12,462 nucleotides of DNA from Candidatus Latescibacterota bacterium (GCA_030608245.1 JAUWEO010000025.1:1-12462); one strand, 5' to 3'. Counted from the stretch's first letter, positions 1 to 6,616 are shown. The notes: generated from the letters alone by a model not told the origin. Translations and numbers: made by a program.

Positions 1-501
1 AATATAAGGGAGCTTAAAAACCTGGTGGAGAGTATGATAGCTCTGTCACCCAAGCGGAAGATAACCGCCGATGATATCCCCGGATATTTTAAGGATTATC
101 TTAAGCAAGGGCCGTCTTCTAGTCATCTTCTGACGGTAAGAGTGAAGAAAACCCCTGATCAAGCGGAACGGGAGCTGATCTATCGCAGCCTGCTATCCCT
201 GAGAGAGGATGTCGCGGAGATTAAGAAATTCATTCTGGAAGGGGAACGGGTTGCCAAACCTATTCCTATAAACCCCTATGAAATGCCTTTTATCGCCGAA
301 GTTGGAGAAATCGGGGGGAAAGAGATTAAAGAGACAGATCAAGCCGATACTGGGGAGCTAAAATCGATCGCCCAGATGGAGAAAGAGATGGTCCAAAAGG
401 CACTGAGGCAAACTGAGGGGAATAAAAAGAAGGCGGCTAAGATGTTGGGAATAGGGGAGCGGACTCTTTATCGCAAGATTAGAGAATATGGACTGCAGTG
501 A
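1..501 (+). CDS. Sigma-54-dependent transcriptional regulator, C-terminal part (5' truncated by window edge)
   Basis: The reading frame is open from base 1 and ends at TGA 499-501. It begins with NIRELKNLVESM, which matches the end of the AAA+ sigma-54 interaction domain of NtrC-type activators (usual form GNVRELxNxxE). A linker of about 100 residues follows, with an ERELIYRSLLSLREDV stretch seen in some sigma-54 activators of uncultivated anaerobes. The C-terminus is a Fis-type helix-turn-helix (KKKAAKMLGIGERTLYRKI). Such proteins bind upstream activating sites and use ATP to open sigma-54 promoters. The receiver or sensor domain and most of the AAA+ domain lie outside the window, so the signal it answers to is unknown. 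The next gene starts 26 nt downstream on the same strand, which suggests co-transcription. The family assignment is firm, but the exact name is not. Confidence 0.88.
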   Translation, partial: NIRELKNLVESMIALSPKRKITADDIPGYFKDYLKQGPSSSHLLTVRVKKTPDQAERELIYRSLLSLREDVAEIKKFILEGERVAKPIPINPYEMPFIAEVGEIGGKEIKETDQADTGELKSIAQMEKEMVQKALRQTEGNKKKAAKMLGIGERTLYRKIREYGLQ

Positions 502-515
502 AAAACACAGGGAAT

Positions 516-520
516 GGAGG
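516..520 (+). promoter_or_regulatory. Shine-Dalgarno site that decides the LOG gene start
   Basis: GGAGG lies 7 nt before ATG 528. A GTG at 498 is in the same frame and overlaps the previous stop, but it has no comparable site in front of it. This favours 528 as the start. Confidence 0.7.
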
Positions 521-527
521 TCTGGAT

Positions 528-1184
528 ATGCCAGAGAAGACTGAACTCAGTTTCACCGGAGAGGACACCTGGCGGGTGTTTCGGATAATGGCCGAGTTTG
601 TGGAGGGGTTTGAGATACTCTCTAAGATCGGACCAGCGGTGACTATATTCGGTTCCTCCAAGGCTAAACGGGAGGAGAAATATTACCGACTGGCCGAACA
701 GACTGCCTCACTGCTGGTGAAAGCTGGCTATGGCGTGATCACTGGAGGTGGCCCGGGGATTATGGAGGCCGCCAACAAAGGGGCCAAAGAGGCCGGGGGG
801 ACCTCTGTGGGACTGAACATCATAATTCCTTCTCAACAGAAGGGCAATCGCTTTATAACCACCCTTCTGGATTTTCGCTATTTTTTCTGTCGCAAGGTTA
901 TGTTCGTCAAATACGCTAAGGCATTTGTAATAATACCTGGCGGTTTTGGCACTATGGATGAACTGTTAGAGGCTGTGACCTTAATCCAGACTGAGAGAAT
1001 AGAAAAATTCCCGGTGATTTTGCTGGGCAGAGAATACTGGGATGGATTCCTGACCTGGCTGGAGGAGGTTTGCTTAGATAGAGGATACATATCAAAAAAA
1101 GATACGAAGATATTTACCGTTGTTGATACCCCGGAACAGGTGGTGGCCACGGTTGAGAGATTTTACCAGGGCAAAAACGGGTAG
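528..1184 (+). CDS. TIGR00730/LOG family Rossmann-fold protein (putative nucleoside 5'-monophosphate phosphoribohydrolase)
   Basis: This 218-residue protein carries both LOG-family hallmarks: GGGPGIMEAANKGA at about residues 73-86 and PGGFGTMDE at about 137-145. Together these form the nucleotide-binding and catalytic pocket. Characterised members cleave the N-glycosidic bond of nucleoside 5'-monophosphates (cytokinin ribotides in plants, AMP or other NMPs in some bacteria). No signal peptide or membrane segment is visible, so it should be cytoplasmic. The length is normal for the longer bacterial LOG branch. The ATG at 528 was chosen because of the GGAGG 7 nt upstream. The gene follows the sigma-54 regulator by 26 nt and is probably in the same transcript. 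It is followed by a perfect hairpin at 1194-1222. The family call is strong; the physiological substrate in this organism is not known. Confidence 0.9.
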   Translation: MPEKTELSFTGEDTWRVFRIMAEFVEGFEILSKIGPAVTIFGSSKAKREEKYYRLAEQTASLLVKAGYGVITGGGPGIMEAANKGAKEAGGTSVGLNIIIPSQQKGNRFITTLLDFRYFFCRKVMFVKYAKAFVIIPGGFGTMDELLEAVTLIQTERIEKFPVILLGREYWDGFLTWLEEVCLDRGYISKKDTKIFTVVDTPEQVVATVERFYQGKNG

Positions 1185-1193
1185 ATTACCAAG

Positions 1194-1222
1194 GTAGGGA
1201 CAGAACATTGTTCTGTCCCTAC
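1194..1222. repeat. Perfect 13-bp-arm palindromic repeat (REP/MITE-like), possible bidirectional terminator
   Basis: The arm GTAGGGACAGAAC, a 3-nt loop (att) and the exact complement GTTCTGTCCCTAC form a perfect hairpin between the convergent LOG and ECF S-component genes. No T-run follows on either strand, so it is not a canonical intrinsic terminator. The GTAGGG head recurs at 6363-6368 in another palindrome with a different core, as expected of a REP-like family. Confidence 0.85.
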
Positions 1223-1299
1223 TACTATCAAAGCTGAGATAAATCAGGGTGTTCTGCAGGTCTTTGAACTATCGGTGAACACCAACAACAAGTTCCCCC

Positions 1300-1857
1300 C
1301 TAATTGATGTGTTCTGTCCTCTTCCCCAGAAGTCCCCTCTCGGAGGCTACCCTGAGCAGCACAGGGACAACCGAGGCGAAGATTGCGGCATTAGAGATCA
1401 AATGGACGGCGTAGAAAGGTAGGCCCAGTGCAAGATTCGCCAGCATCTGGCGAGGGGAAAACCCTGCCACGGCGAAAAAACCGATGCAAGTAGCTACATC
1501 GAAGATGAGGGTTGACAGAATTCCCCAGAGGGCGAATCTCAAAATCAACAGAGTTTTAAATGTGATTTTTCCCTTAAAACGATTACCGGCAACTCCCCCC
1601 AAGAACCCTATCAAGCCCATTGAGCCCAGCTGAGCTGCTAAAAGCGGTGGCATAGATACCCCGTAGGGGTTTATTGATGCGTAGATGAACTCTCCTAAAA
1701 GACCTACAATCGCTCCCCGTTTTTTGCCCAGAAGGAACCCGGAGATAAAGATAGTGGCCGTTACCGCCTCTACATTGGGGATGAAAATAAAGGCATAACC
1801 CAGAGTAACAACTAAGGCAATAAAGACAGCGGTGATGGTCAAGTCATAAGTTTTCAT
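1300..1857 (-). CDS. ECF transporter S component (vitamin/micronutrient uptake, specificity unknown)
   Basis: This 185-residue, very hydrophobic protein has about six predicted membrane helices (roughly residues 7-26, 31-44, 48-62, 70-91, 104-128 and 142-168). Size and pattern are those of the substrate-binding S subunit of energy-coupling factor transporters. It has an early helix followed by ISGFLLGKKRGAIVGLLGEF and a conserved-looking NPYG motif between helices 3 and 4. S components capture a vitamin or metal-related ligand in the inner membrane and dock to a shared EcfA-EcfA'-EcfT module, which is not in this window. Start ATG 1857 has only a weak GAAGAA-like ribosome site. It is divergent from panB, which makes a link to B-vitamin metabolism (for example pantothenate) possible. 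Position alone cannot settle the substrate. Confidence 0.78.
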   Translation of the reverse strand: MKTYDLTITAVFIALVVTLGYAFIFIPNVEAVTATIFISGFLLGKKRGAIVGLLGEFIYASINPYGVSMPPLLAAQLGSMGLIGFLGGVAGNRFKGKITFKTLLILRFALWGILSTLIFDVATCIGFFAVAGFSPRQMLANLALGLPFYAVHLISNAAIFASVVPVLLRVASERGLLGKRTEHIN

Positions 1858-1916
1858 TTCTTCTGCGCAGAGGAATTAGAGTGGTTAACTGGGGAGCAAA
1901 GGAATTTCCATTTATT

Positions 1917-1988
1917 GGACGCAGATAAACGCAGATTGTCAAGATTATGAATATTATCTTCTGCGGTTATCGGCGAAAATCTGCGTCC
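1917..1988. repeat. Imperfect inverted repeat with GCAGAT/ATCTGC motifs (MITE-like)
   Basis: The outer arms GGACGCAGAT (1917-1926) and ATCTGCGTCC (1979-1988) are exact complements. Inside the left arm a second ACGCAGAT follows at once, and the right half carries a degraded counterpart (ATCTTCTGCGGTTAT). The whole 72 bp could fold into one long hairpin. It resembles the widely dispersed GCAGATAAACGCAGAT-type intergenic repeats of many environmental genomes. It sits between the divergent ECF S-component gene and panB. Confidence 0.75.
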
Positions 1989-2028
1989 TGACTAATTTAT
2001 GAGCGATCAATTTGGTTCACTAATAGAC

Positions 2029-2040
2029 CAATGGCCATTG
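2029..2040. promoter_or_regulatory. Perfect 12-bp palindrome, candidate operator
   Basis: CAATGGCCATTG is its own reverse complement. It lies between the divergent ECF S-component gene and panB, about 71 nt upstream of the panB -35 box. A dimeric regulator site is possible. No regulator can be named and a chance palindrome is not excluded. Confidence 0.3.
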
Positions 2041-2110
2041 ACTAATGCCCAAATACTCCAACTGTGCCCAGGTAATATACAACGGCACAGCGGGCTGGTC
2101 AATAAAAATT

Positions 2111-2139
2111 TTGACAACAAAAAGTCGAAGTTGTATCAT
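2111..2139 (+). promoter_or_regulatory. sigma-70 type promoter of panB
   Basis: A perfect -35 box TTGACA (2111-2116) and a -10 box TATCAT (2134-2139) are separated by exactly 17 nt, about 48 nt before the panB start. The spacing and the match to consensus make this the clearest housekeeping promoter in the window. Confidence 0.75.
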
Positions 2140-2173
2140 ATTTAGGTCTAACCCAGCGAAGAGTGAGAAAGAT

Positions 2174-2179
2174 AGGAGG
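2174..2179 (+). promoter_or_regulatory. Strong Shine-Dalgarno site supporting a GTG start for panB
   Basis: AGGAGG lies 8 nt before GTG 2188. No in-frame ATG is better placed, so the GTG is the start. The resulting N-terminus aligns with known PanB proteins. Confidence 0.8.
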
Positions 2180-2187
2180 GTAATATC

Positions 2188-2982
2188 GTGAAAAAGACCA
2201 CCACCACTCTCATTGAGATGAAGGCTCAAGGGGAGAAGATTGCCGCCCTGACCGCTTATGACTACATCCTGGCCACTATCCTCGATGAGATAGGCATAGA
2301 CCTCATCTTAGTGGGTGATTCACTGGGGACTGTTTTTGCCGGGTATGAGACGACGGTGCAGGTGACCTTAGAGCAGATGCTCTACCACACTAAGATAGTT
2401 TCCCAGCAGGTCAAGAATGCCTTGGTGGTTGGAGATATGCCGTTTATGTCGTTTCAGATAAGTCCAGATGAGGCAGTGCGGAATGCCGGCCGGTTTCTCC
2501 AGGAGGCAGGGGCAGAGGCGGTGAAGTTGGAAGGTGGGGAAGAGATCGCGCCCACGGTTAGGAGGATGGTCAACGCGGGTATCCCGGTGATGGGCCATCT
2601 GGGACTTCTACCCCAGTCGGTTCATAAATATGGTGGTTACGCAGTGCGAGCCAGGGAATCCAAAGAGGCTGAGAAATTGCGCCAAGATGCGAAAATTCTT
2701 GAGGAGTGTGGGGTTTTCTCTATAGTGTTGGAGAAAATTCCTCATCAACTGGCACGCCAGGTCTCCCAAAGTCTGAGCATTCCCACTATCGGCATCGGGG
2801 CTGGTCCTGATTGTGATGGTCAGATCCTGGTGACCCCCGATATGCTGGGACTGTTTGAGAGGTTTCATCCTCCGTTTGTAAGGAGATATGCGGAACTGAA
2901 TAAAGAGATGAAACAGGCTTGTACGGCCTATTTACAGGATGTAAGGACAGAGAAATTCCCCTCGCTGAAGGAGAGTTTCTGA
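2188..2982 (+). CDS. panB: 3-methyl-2-oxobutanoate hydroxymethyltransferase (ketopantoate hydroxymethyltransferase)
   Basis: PanB transfers a one-carbon unit from 5,10-methylene-tetrahydrofolate to 2-oxoisovalerate, giving ketopantoate, the first committed step of pantothenate and CoA synthesis. The 264-residue length is typical. The metal-binding acidic residues are visible as D44 (LVGDSLG), D83 (VVGDMPF) and E115 (VKLEGG). The general base is E182 (IVLEKIP), almost in register with E181 of the E. coli enzyme. HLGLLPQS and GIGAGPDCDGQILV are further family signatures. Nothing is missing. It is cytoplasmic and acts as a homo-oligomer in known cases. It has its own promoter, AGGAGG and a GTG start. 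No panC or panD is adjacent, so the pathway is split in this genome or completed elsewhere. Confidence 0.97.
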   Translation: MKKTTTTLIEMKAQGEKIAALTAYDYILATILDEIGIDLILVGDSLGTVFAGYETTVQVTLEQMLYHTKIVSQQVKNALVVGDMPFMSFQISPDEAVRNAGRFLQEAGAEAVKLEGGEEIAPTVRRMVNAGIPVMGHLGLLPQSVHKYGGYAVRARESKEAEKLRQDAKILEECGVFSIVLEKIPHQLARQVSQSLSIPTIGIGAGPDCDGQILVTPDMLGLFERFHPPFVRRYAELNKEMKQACTAYLQDVRTEKFPSLKESF

Positions 2983-2997
2983 CAACAGCGGCAGGTT

Positions 2998-3101
2998 GTT
3001 GGGTTTCGCCGTTTTTATCCCGATGCGGTTTTGCAGCCATCTTGTAGGTTGCGTTGAGGAACGAAACCCAACGTATTGATCTGGTTTAACCTAACCTACA
3101 A
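2998..3101. repeat. Nested inverted repeats after panB (GTTGGGTTTCG / TTGTAGGTT families)
   Basis: GTTGGGTTTCG (2998-3008) has its exact complement at 3062-3072. TTGTAGGTT (3042-3050) has its exact complement at 3093-3101. The two inverted pairs interlock, so only one hairpin can form at a time. The words match the GTAGGTTGGGTTTCG-type dispersed repeats found in intergenic DNA of many bacteria. The 191-nt gap between panB and the next gene holds little else recognisable. Confidence 0.7.
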
Positions 3102-3154
3102 CTATCTGATTAGGATGAATCCGCGGTCAATTTTTAACAATGTCTTCTAACCCG

Positions 3155-3162
3155 AAAGGAGG
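3155..3162 (+). promoter_or_regulatory. Shine-Dalgarno site of the synthase gene
   Basis: AAAGGAGG lies 11 nt before ATG 3174 and only 2 nt before an in-frame TTG at 3165. Two nucleotides is too close for initiation, so the ATG is preferred. Confidence 0.65.
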
Positions 3163-3173
3163 TCTTGCTGAAG

Positions 3174-5012
3174 ATGGGAATATCAAGACTTATGAGACCA
3201 GAACGGCCCAAATACCAGATCGAAGATGTGGAGCAACCCAACCTGTTCAGGGATATCTTCCCCTACACGGAAGTGCCGCGGATGATCTTTGACAATGTGA
3301 TAATACCCGTGGAGCTGCCGGATGAGATATGGATAACCTGCACCACCTTCAGGGACGGCCAGCAGGCCAGACCCCCTTACACAGTTAAGCAAATAGTGGA
3401 CCTCTACGATATGCTGCATCGACTGGGGGGCCCCCAGGGTGTCATTCGGCAGTGCGAATTCTTCCTCTACAGCCACGGGGACAAAGAAGCGGTACAACAA
3501 TGTCTGGAGAAAGGATATAAATATCCAGAGGTTACCGGATGGATCAGAGCTGTTAAGTCCGATTTTCAACTGGTAAAACAGATGGGGCTGAAAGAGACAG
3601 GAGTGCTCACCTCTGCTTCTGACTACCACATTTTCCTCAAATTGGGTATGAACAGAAAAGCCGCCTTAGAGGCTTATTTGGCCGTTGTAAAGGAGGCGAT
3701 GGAAGCCGGGGTGCGGATCAGATGCCATATGGAGGACATCACCAGGGCCGATTTCCCCGGGTTCATCATCCCCTTTGCCCAAGAGTTGATGGGTATTTAC
3801 GAAGAGGTGGGGGAAGAGGCATTAGCAGGCCCGCCGATTAAGATAAGACTTTGTGATACTATGGGATATGGCCTTCCCTACCCTGAGGCAGCCTTGCCCC
3901 GAGGGATCCCCAAGATGGTACATGCTATGGTTCACCAGGCCGGTGTTCCCCCCTATGCCTTGGAGTGGCATGGACACAACGATTTCCACAAAGCCCTGAT
4001 TAACAGCGAGGCTGCCTGGCTTTATGGTTGTGCCGCTGCCAACGGGACACTCCTGGGCTTCGGAGAAAGATGCGGCAACCCCTCTATCGAGGGACTGATT
4101 ATCGAATATATCGCCCTCCAGGGCAAAACCAACGAAGTGGATACCACTGTAATTACCGAGATCGCCGATTATTTCAGAGAAGAGGTCAAGGCCTCAATCT
4201 CTGCTAACTATCCTTTTGTAGGGGAAGAATTTAACTTTACCAGGGCCGGTATCCACGCCGACGGGATCAGCAAAAATGAGGAGATATACAATATCTTTAA
4301 CACCACCGAGATTCTGAACCGATCCCCTGGCGTTATGGTTACTGACAAGTCGGGCACCGCTGGCATTGCCTACTGGATCAACTCCCATTTCAAACTGACC
4401 GGCGACAGAGTGATTGACAAAAGACATCCGGGAACGGGCAAGATCTATCACTGGGTGATGGACCAATATAGAGAGGGCAGAGTTACCAGTATCTCTACCG
4501 AGGAGATGGTGGAGAAGGCGAAGAGATACCTGCCAGAGCTGTTTATCTCGGACTTCGACCGGATAAAGGCACACGCCCGTCTGCTGGCCGAGGAACTTAT
4601 CGAACAGGTAGTGAACCTACCTGCTATTCGCTCAATGGACCCCTCCCAGCAGGAGCCCCTGTTAATAGAGGTGATCGAAAAGAACCCTTACATTCAGTTG
4701 ATAGCTGTCAGTGATAAAGAGGGCAGCAGGGTTACCCGAAATATCACTCAACTCGTAGACAAGGCAAAATACGAATACCACCGCATCGGGGATGATTTCT
4801 CCAACCGGGAGTGGTTTATCGGCCCGCTGAAGACAGGGAAGACCTATGTGGCGGGACTTTACACCTCAGCCGTTACGGGGGTTCTATGCATCACCGTTTC
4901 TGCCCCACTCAGGGACGAGAACGAAGAGATAGTGGGAGTGTTGGAGTTCGACCTTAAGTTTGAAGAGCTGGTTAAACTGGAGGAGCAGAGCCGTGAGGAT
5001 GACCTTAGCTGA
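3174..5012 (+). CDS. Re-citrate synthase-like HMGL-family synthase fused to a C-terminal Cache-type sensor domain
   Basis: Residues 1 to about 460 form a DRE-TIM (HMGL-like) condensing enzyme. TFRDGQQ at about 58-64 supplies the catalytic Arg and metal-binding Asp, EWHGHNDFHKALIN the metal-binding HxH near 266-268, and GFGERCGNPSIEG the usual C-terminal TIM motif. The whole pattern (RPPYTVKQIVDLYDMLHRLG, YGLPYPEAALPR) resembles Re-face citrate synthases of clostridia and Syntrophus as I recall them, more than LeuA, whose C-terminal leucine-binding domain is absent. Residues of about 462-602 look like a Cache/PDC domain: NPYIQLIAVSDKEGSRVTRN, then DDFSNREWFIGP, GKTYVAGLY and ITVSAPLRDENEEIVGVLEF. 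No membrane segment is present, so the sensor should be cytoplasmic. The gene overlaps the next one, implying translational coupling. Condensation of acetyl-CoA with a 2-oxoacid is confident; oxaloacetate as substrate is inferred, and 2-isopropylmalate or homocitrate synthesis are alternatives. Confidence 0.8.
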   Translation: MGISRLMRPERPKYQIEDVEQPNLFRDIFPYTEVPRMIFDNVIIPVELPDEIWITCTTFRDGQQARPPYTVKQIVDLYDMLHRLGGPQGVIRQCEFFLYSHGDKEAVQQCLEKGYKYPEVTGWIRAVKSDFQLVKQMGLKETGVLTSASDYHIFLKLGMNRKAALEAYLAVVKEAMEAGVRIRCHMEDITRADFPGFIIPFAQELMGIYEEVGEEALAGPPIKIRLCDTMGYGLPYPEAALPRGIPKMVHAMVHQAGVPPYALEWHGHNDFHKALINSEAAWLYGCAAANGTLLGFGERCGNPSIEGLIIEYIALQGKTNEVDTTVITEIADYFREEVKASISANYPFVGEEFNFTRAGIHADGISKNEEIYNIFNTTEILNRSPGVMVTDKSGTAGIAYWINSHFKLTGDRVIDKRHPGTGKIYHWVMDQYREGRVTSISTEEMVEKAKRYLPELFISDFDRIKAHARLLAEELIEQVVNLPAIRSMDPSQQEPLLIEVIEKNPYIQLIAVSDKEGSRVTRNITQLVDKAKYEYHRIGDDFSNREWFIGPLKTGKTYVAGLYTSAVTGVLCITVSAPLRDENEEIVGVLEFDLKFEELVKLEEQSREDDLS

Positions 5013-6249
5013 GAAGATCATCAGCCAACATTGCGGGCGGCAGGTGAAGGCAGGCGAATTCGTGGTGGCCGATGTGGACCTCTGTTTCCTCCAGGACGGC
5101 ACCGGCCCCCTGGCGGTCAGGGAACTGGAGCAGATGGGACTGGAGAAAGTAGCTCATCCTGAGCGGACTGTCCTGTTTATCGACCATGCCGCTCCCAGCC
5201 CCCGCCGTGAGCTCTCCGGTGATCACATCACTCTCCGGGAGTTTGCTCGAAAGACAGGCGCCTTGCTTTCCGATGTAGGCCAGGGGATATGCCATCAGAT
5301 TGTGAGCGAGTCTTACGTCCGTCCGGGAGAGATAGTAATCGGAGCTGACTCCCACACCTGCACTGCCGGGGCCTTGGGGGCCTTTGCCACCGGGATGGGC
5401 TCCACCGATGTGGCAGTGGCTGTGGCCCTGGGGAAAGTCTGGCTTAAGGTGCCAGAAAGTTTTAGAATAACTATCTCCGGGACTTTCCCCCCCGCTGTTT
5501 ACGCCAAGGACTTGATCCTTTCCCTTATCGGCACAATTGGCGCCGATGGTGCCACCTACAAGTCCTTGGAGCTGGATGGGGAGACTGTGGAGAGGATGTC
5601 TATGGCCGAGAGGTTCACCTTAACGAATATGGCAGTGGAGACAGGTGCCAAGGCGGGTCTGATTGGGGCCGATGAGGTGACCCACCTGTATCTGGAGGCT
5701 CAGGGAAGAGCCGACGACTTCCGGCCCGTAGCCGCCGACCCTGATGCCCAGTACGAGAAAACTATAGAGGTCAATGTCTCTGAACTCCAACCGCAGGTTT
5801 CTTTCCCCCACCAGGTAGACAACACCAGACGTGTCTCAGAGACGGCGGGGATAAAAGTGGATCAAGTATTTATTGGCACTTGCACCAATGGGCGACTGGA
5901 GGACCTGAGGGTGGTGGCAAATATCCTCGAAGGCAGGGTCTGCCATCCTGGTACCAGGCTTATTGTCTGTCCTGCCTCTCGACAGGTCTATTTAGCTGCC
6001 TTGCGGGAGGGGTTGTTGGCGACCTTTGTGGAGGTGGGAGCCGCGGTGATCAGTCCAGGCTGTGGTCCCTGTGTGGGGGTGCATCAGGGGGTGTTGGCAG
6101 ACGGTGAGGTCTGTCTCTCCACTGCTAACCGGAATTTCAAGGGGAGGATGGGCAATCCTAACAGTTTCATCTATCTTTGCTCTCCAGCCACTGCGGCCTA
6201 TTCGGCCATCCGAGGGGAGATCTCAGACCCGAGGGAGGTGGTGGGATGA
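4993..6249 (+). CDS. 3-isopropylmalate dehydratase/aconitase family, large (catalytic) subunit
   Basis: This protein of about 417-419 residues matches the [4Fe-4S] large subunit of LeuC/homoaconitase-type hydro-lyases. The three cluster cysteines are visible (numbering from ATG 4999): C295 in FIGTCTNGRLEDL, and C355 and C358 in SPGCGPC. GADSHTCTAG lies near residue 116, with MGSTDVAVA just after. The start is GTG 4993 (7 nt after GGAGGAG) or ATG 4999. Both overlap the end of the synthase gene, so the two are probably translated together. Family members isomerise 2- to 3-hydroxy acids by dehydration and rehydration, and need a small LeuD-type subunit. None follows here. Given the upstream gene, citrate-to-isocitrate is the favoured reaction, with 2-isopropylmalate or homocitrate as alternatives. 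Naming it leuC would be premature. Confidence 0.9.
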   Translation: MRMTLAEKIISQHCGRQVKAGEFVVADVDLCFLQDGTGPLAVRELEQMGLEKVAHPERTVLFIDHAAPSPRRELSGDHITLREFARKTGALLSDVGQGICHQIVSESYVRPGEIVIGADSHTCTAGALGAFATGMGSTDVAVAVALGKVWLKVPESFRITISGTFPPAVYAKDLILSLIGTIGADGATYKSLELDGETVERMSMAERFTLTNMAVETGAKAGLIGADEVTHLYLEAQGRADDFRPVAADPDAQYEKTIEVNVSELQPQVSFPHQVDNTRRVSETAGIKVDQVFIGTCTNGRLEDLRVVANILEGRVCHPGTRLIVCPASRQVYLAALREGLLATFVEVGAAVISPGCGPCVGVHQGVLADGEVCLSTANRNFKGRMGNPNSFIYLCSPATAAYSAIRGEISDPREVVG

Positions 6250-6252
6250 GGG

Positions 6253-6309
6253 ATGGCAGAGGGAACAGCTTTAAATGAGTGGAGAAGGTCCTTATCGAAT
6301 GAGCAGTAG
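6253..6309 (+). other. 18-codon reading frame after the dehydratase gene, possible gene remnant
   Basis: ATG 6253 opens 18 codons (MAEGTALNEWRRSLSNEQ) ending at TAG 6307, 3 nt after the dehydratase stop. The place is where a small LeuD-type subunit would be expected. The peptide shows no recognisable LeuD sequence. It may be the start of a lost gene or chance. Confidence 0.2.
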
Positions 6310-6310
6310 C

Positions 6311-6329
6311 GCGGGGGCTTGTCCCCCGC
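6311..6329. repeat. GC-rich hairpin GCGGGGG-cttgt-CCCCCGC (REP-like)
   Basis: Seven-base perfect arms enclose a 5-nt loop just downstream of the dehydratase gene. No T-run follows, so intrinsic termination is doubtful. This GC palindrome type is commonly dispersed in environmental bacterial genomes. Confidence 0.65.
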
Positions 6330-6365
6330 TTCAGTGAGAAAACAGAGGGCGAGAAAGAGGTTGTA

Positions 6366-6387
6366 GGGCGACCCTCCGTGGTCGCCC
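6366..6387. repeat. Palindrome GGGCGACC-ctccgt-GGTCGCCC (REP-like)
   Basis: Eight-base perfect arms enclose a 6-nt loop. The element is preceded by GT-A, giving the same GTAGGG head as the hairpin at 1194, although the rest of the arm differs. It lies directly before the wHTH remnant. Confidence 0.7.
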
Positions 6388-6412
6388 AAGAGCAGGGCGT
6401 AAGCTTATCTCA

Positions 6413-6616
6413 GTGGCGTTAAATCTCTTGAGTGTGAAAAGGAAGAGGAATGCTTTAAAGTACTTACAGACAAATTTGAAAATAACTACTGAGGAATACG
6501 AGAATATGTTTAATGTCTCTGAGCGGACGGCACGAAATCATTTGAGCGAACTGGTAAAACTGGATTTAATCAAACCGGTTGGGCCTCAAAAAGGAAGATA
6601 TTACGTTTTAGGGTGA
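6413..6616 (+). pseudogene. Winged-HTH fragment, probable C-terminal remnant of an AlbA_2-type regulator gene
   Basis: The 67-residue frame starts at GTG 6413 without a ribosome site and encodes little more than one winged helix-turn-helix. It aligns with the last 60 residues of the intact gene at 6947-8311. Shared positions include the pattern IT..E...MF.VS..T..R.L..L....LI...G.....YY.L, which I judge to be roughly 35-40% identity by eye. Whole genes of this type carry an N-terminal AlbA_2 domain and an ATPase-like domain. Both are absent here, where REP-like palindromes stand instead. It is therefore most likely the surviving 3' end of a second, earlier copy or relative of the downstream gene. 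An independent small DNA-binding protein remains possible. Confidence 0.6.

Noticed and set aside
498..527. GTG at 498 as start of the LOG gene, overlapping the stop of the upstream regulator
   Set aside because: No ribosome site precedes it, while GGAGG stands 7 nt before ATG 528, and LOG proteins do not need the extra ten residues.
1194..1222. Canonical rho-independent terminator
   Set aside because: The hairpin is perfect but no T-run follows on either strand, so it is recorded as a repeat.
3183..3629. Long antisense reading frame opposite the synthase gene (148 codons)
   Set aside because: It lies wholly within a strongly conserved coding gene, has no recognisable domain, and its length is explained by codon bias of the sense strand. 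The same applies to antisense frames at 4194-4574, 5005-5355, 7420-7794 and 8994-9410.
4993..5012. Frameshift or fusion between the synthase and the dehydratase large subunit
   Set aside because: The Cache domain ends naturally before the stop, and the second gene has its own GGAGGAG and start codon. The overlap fits translational coupling.
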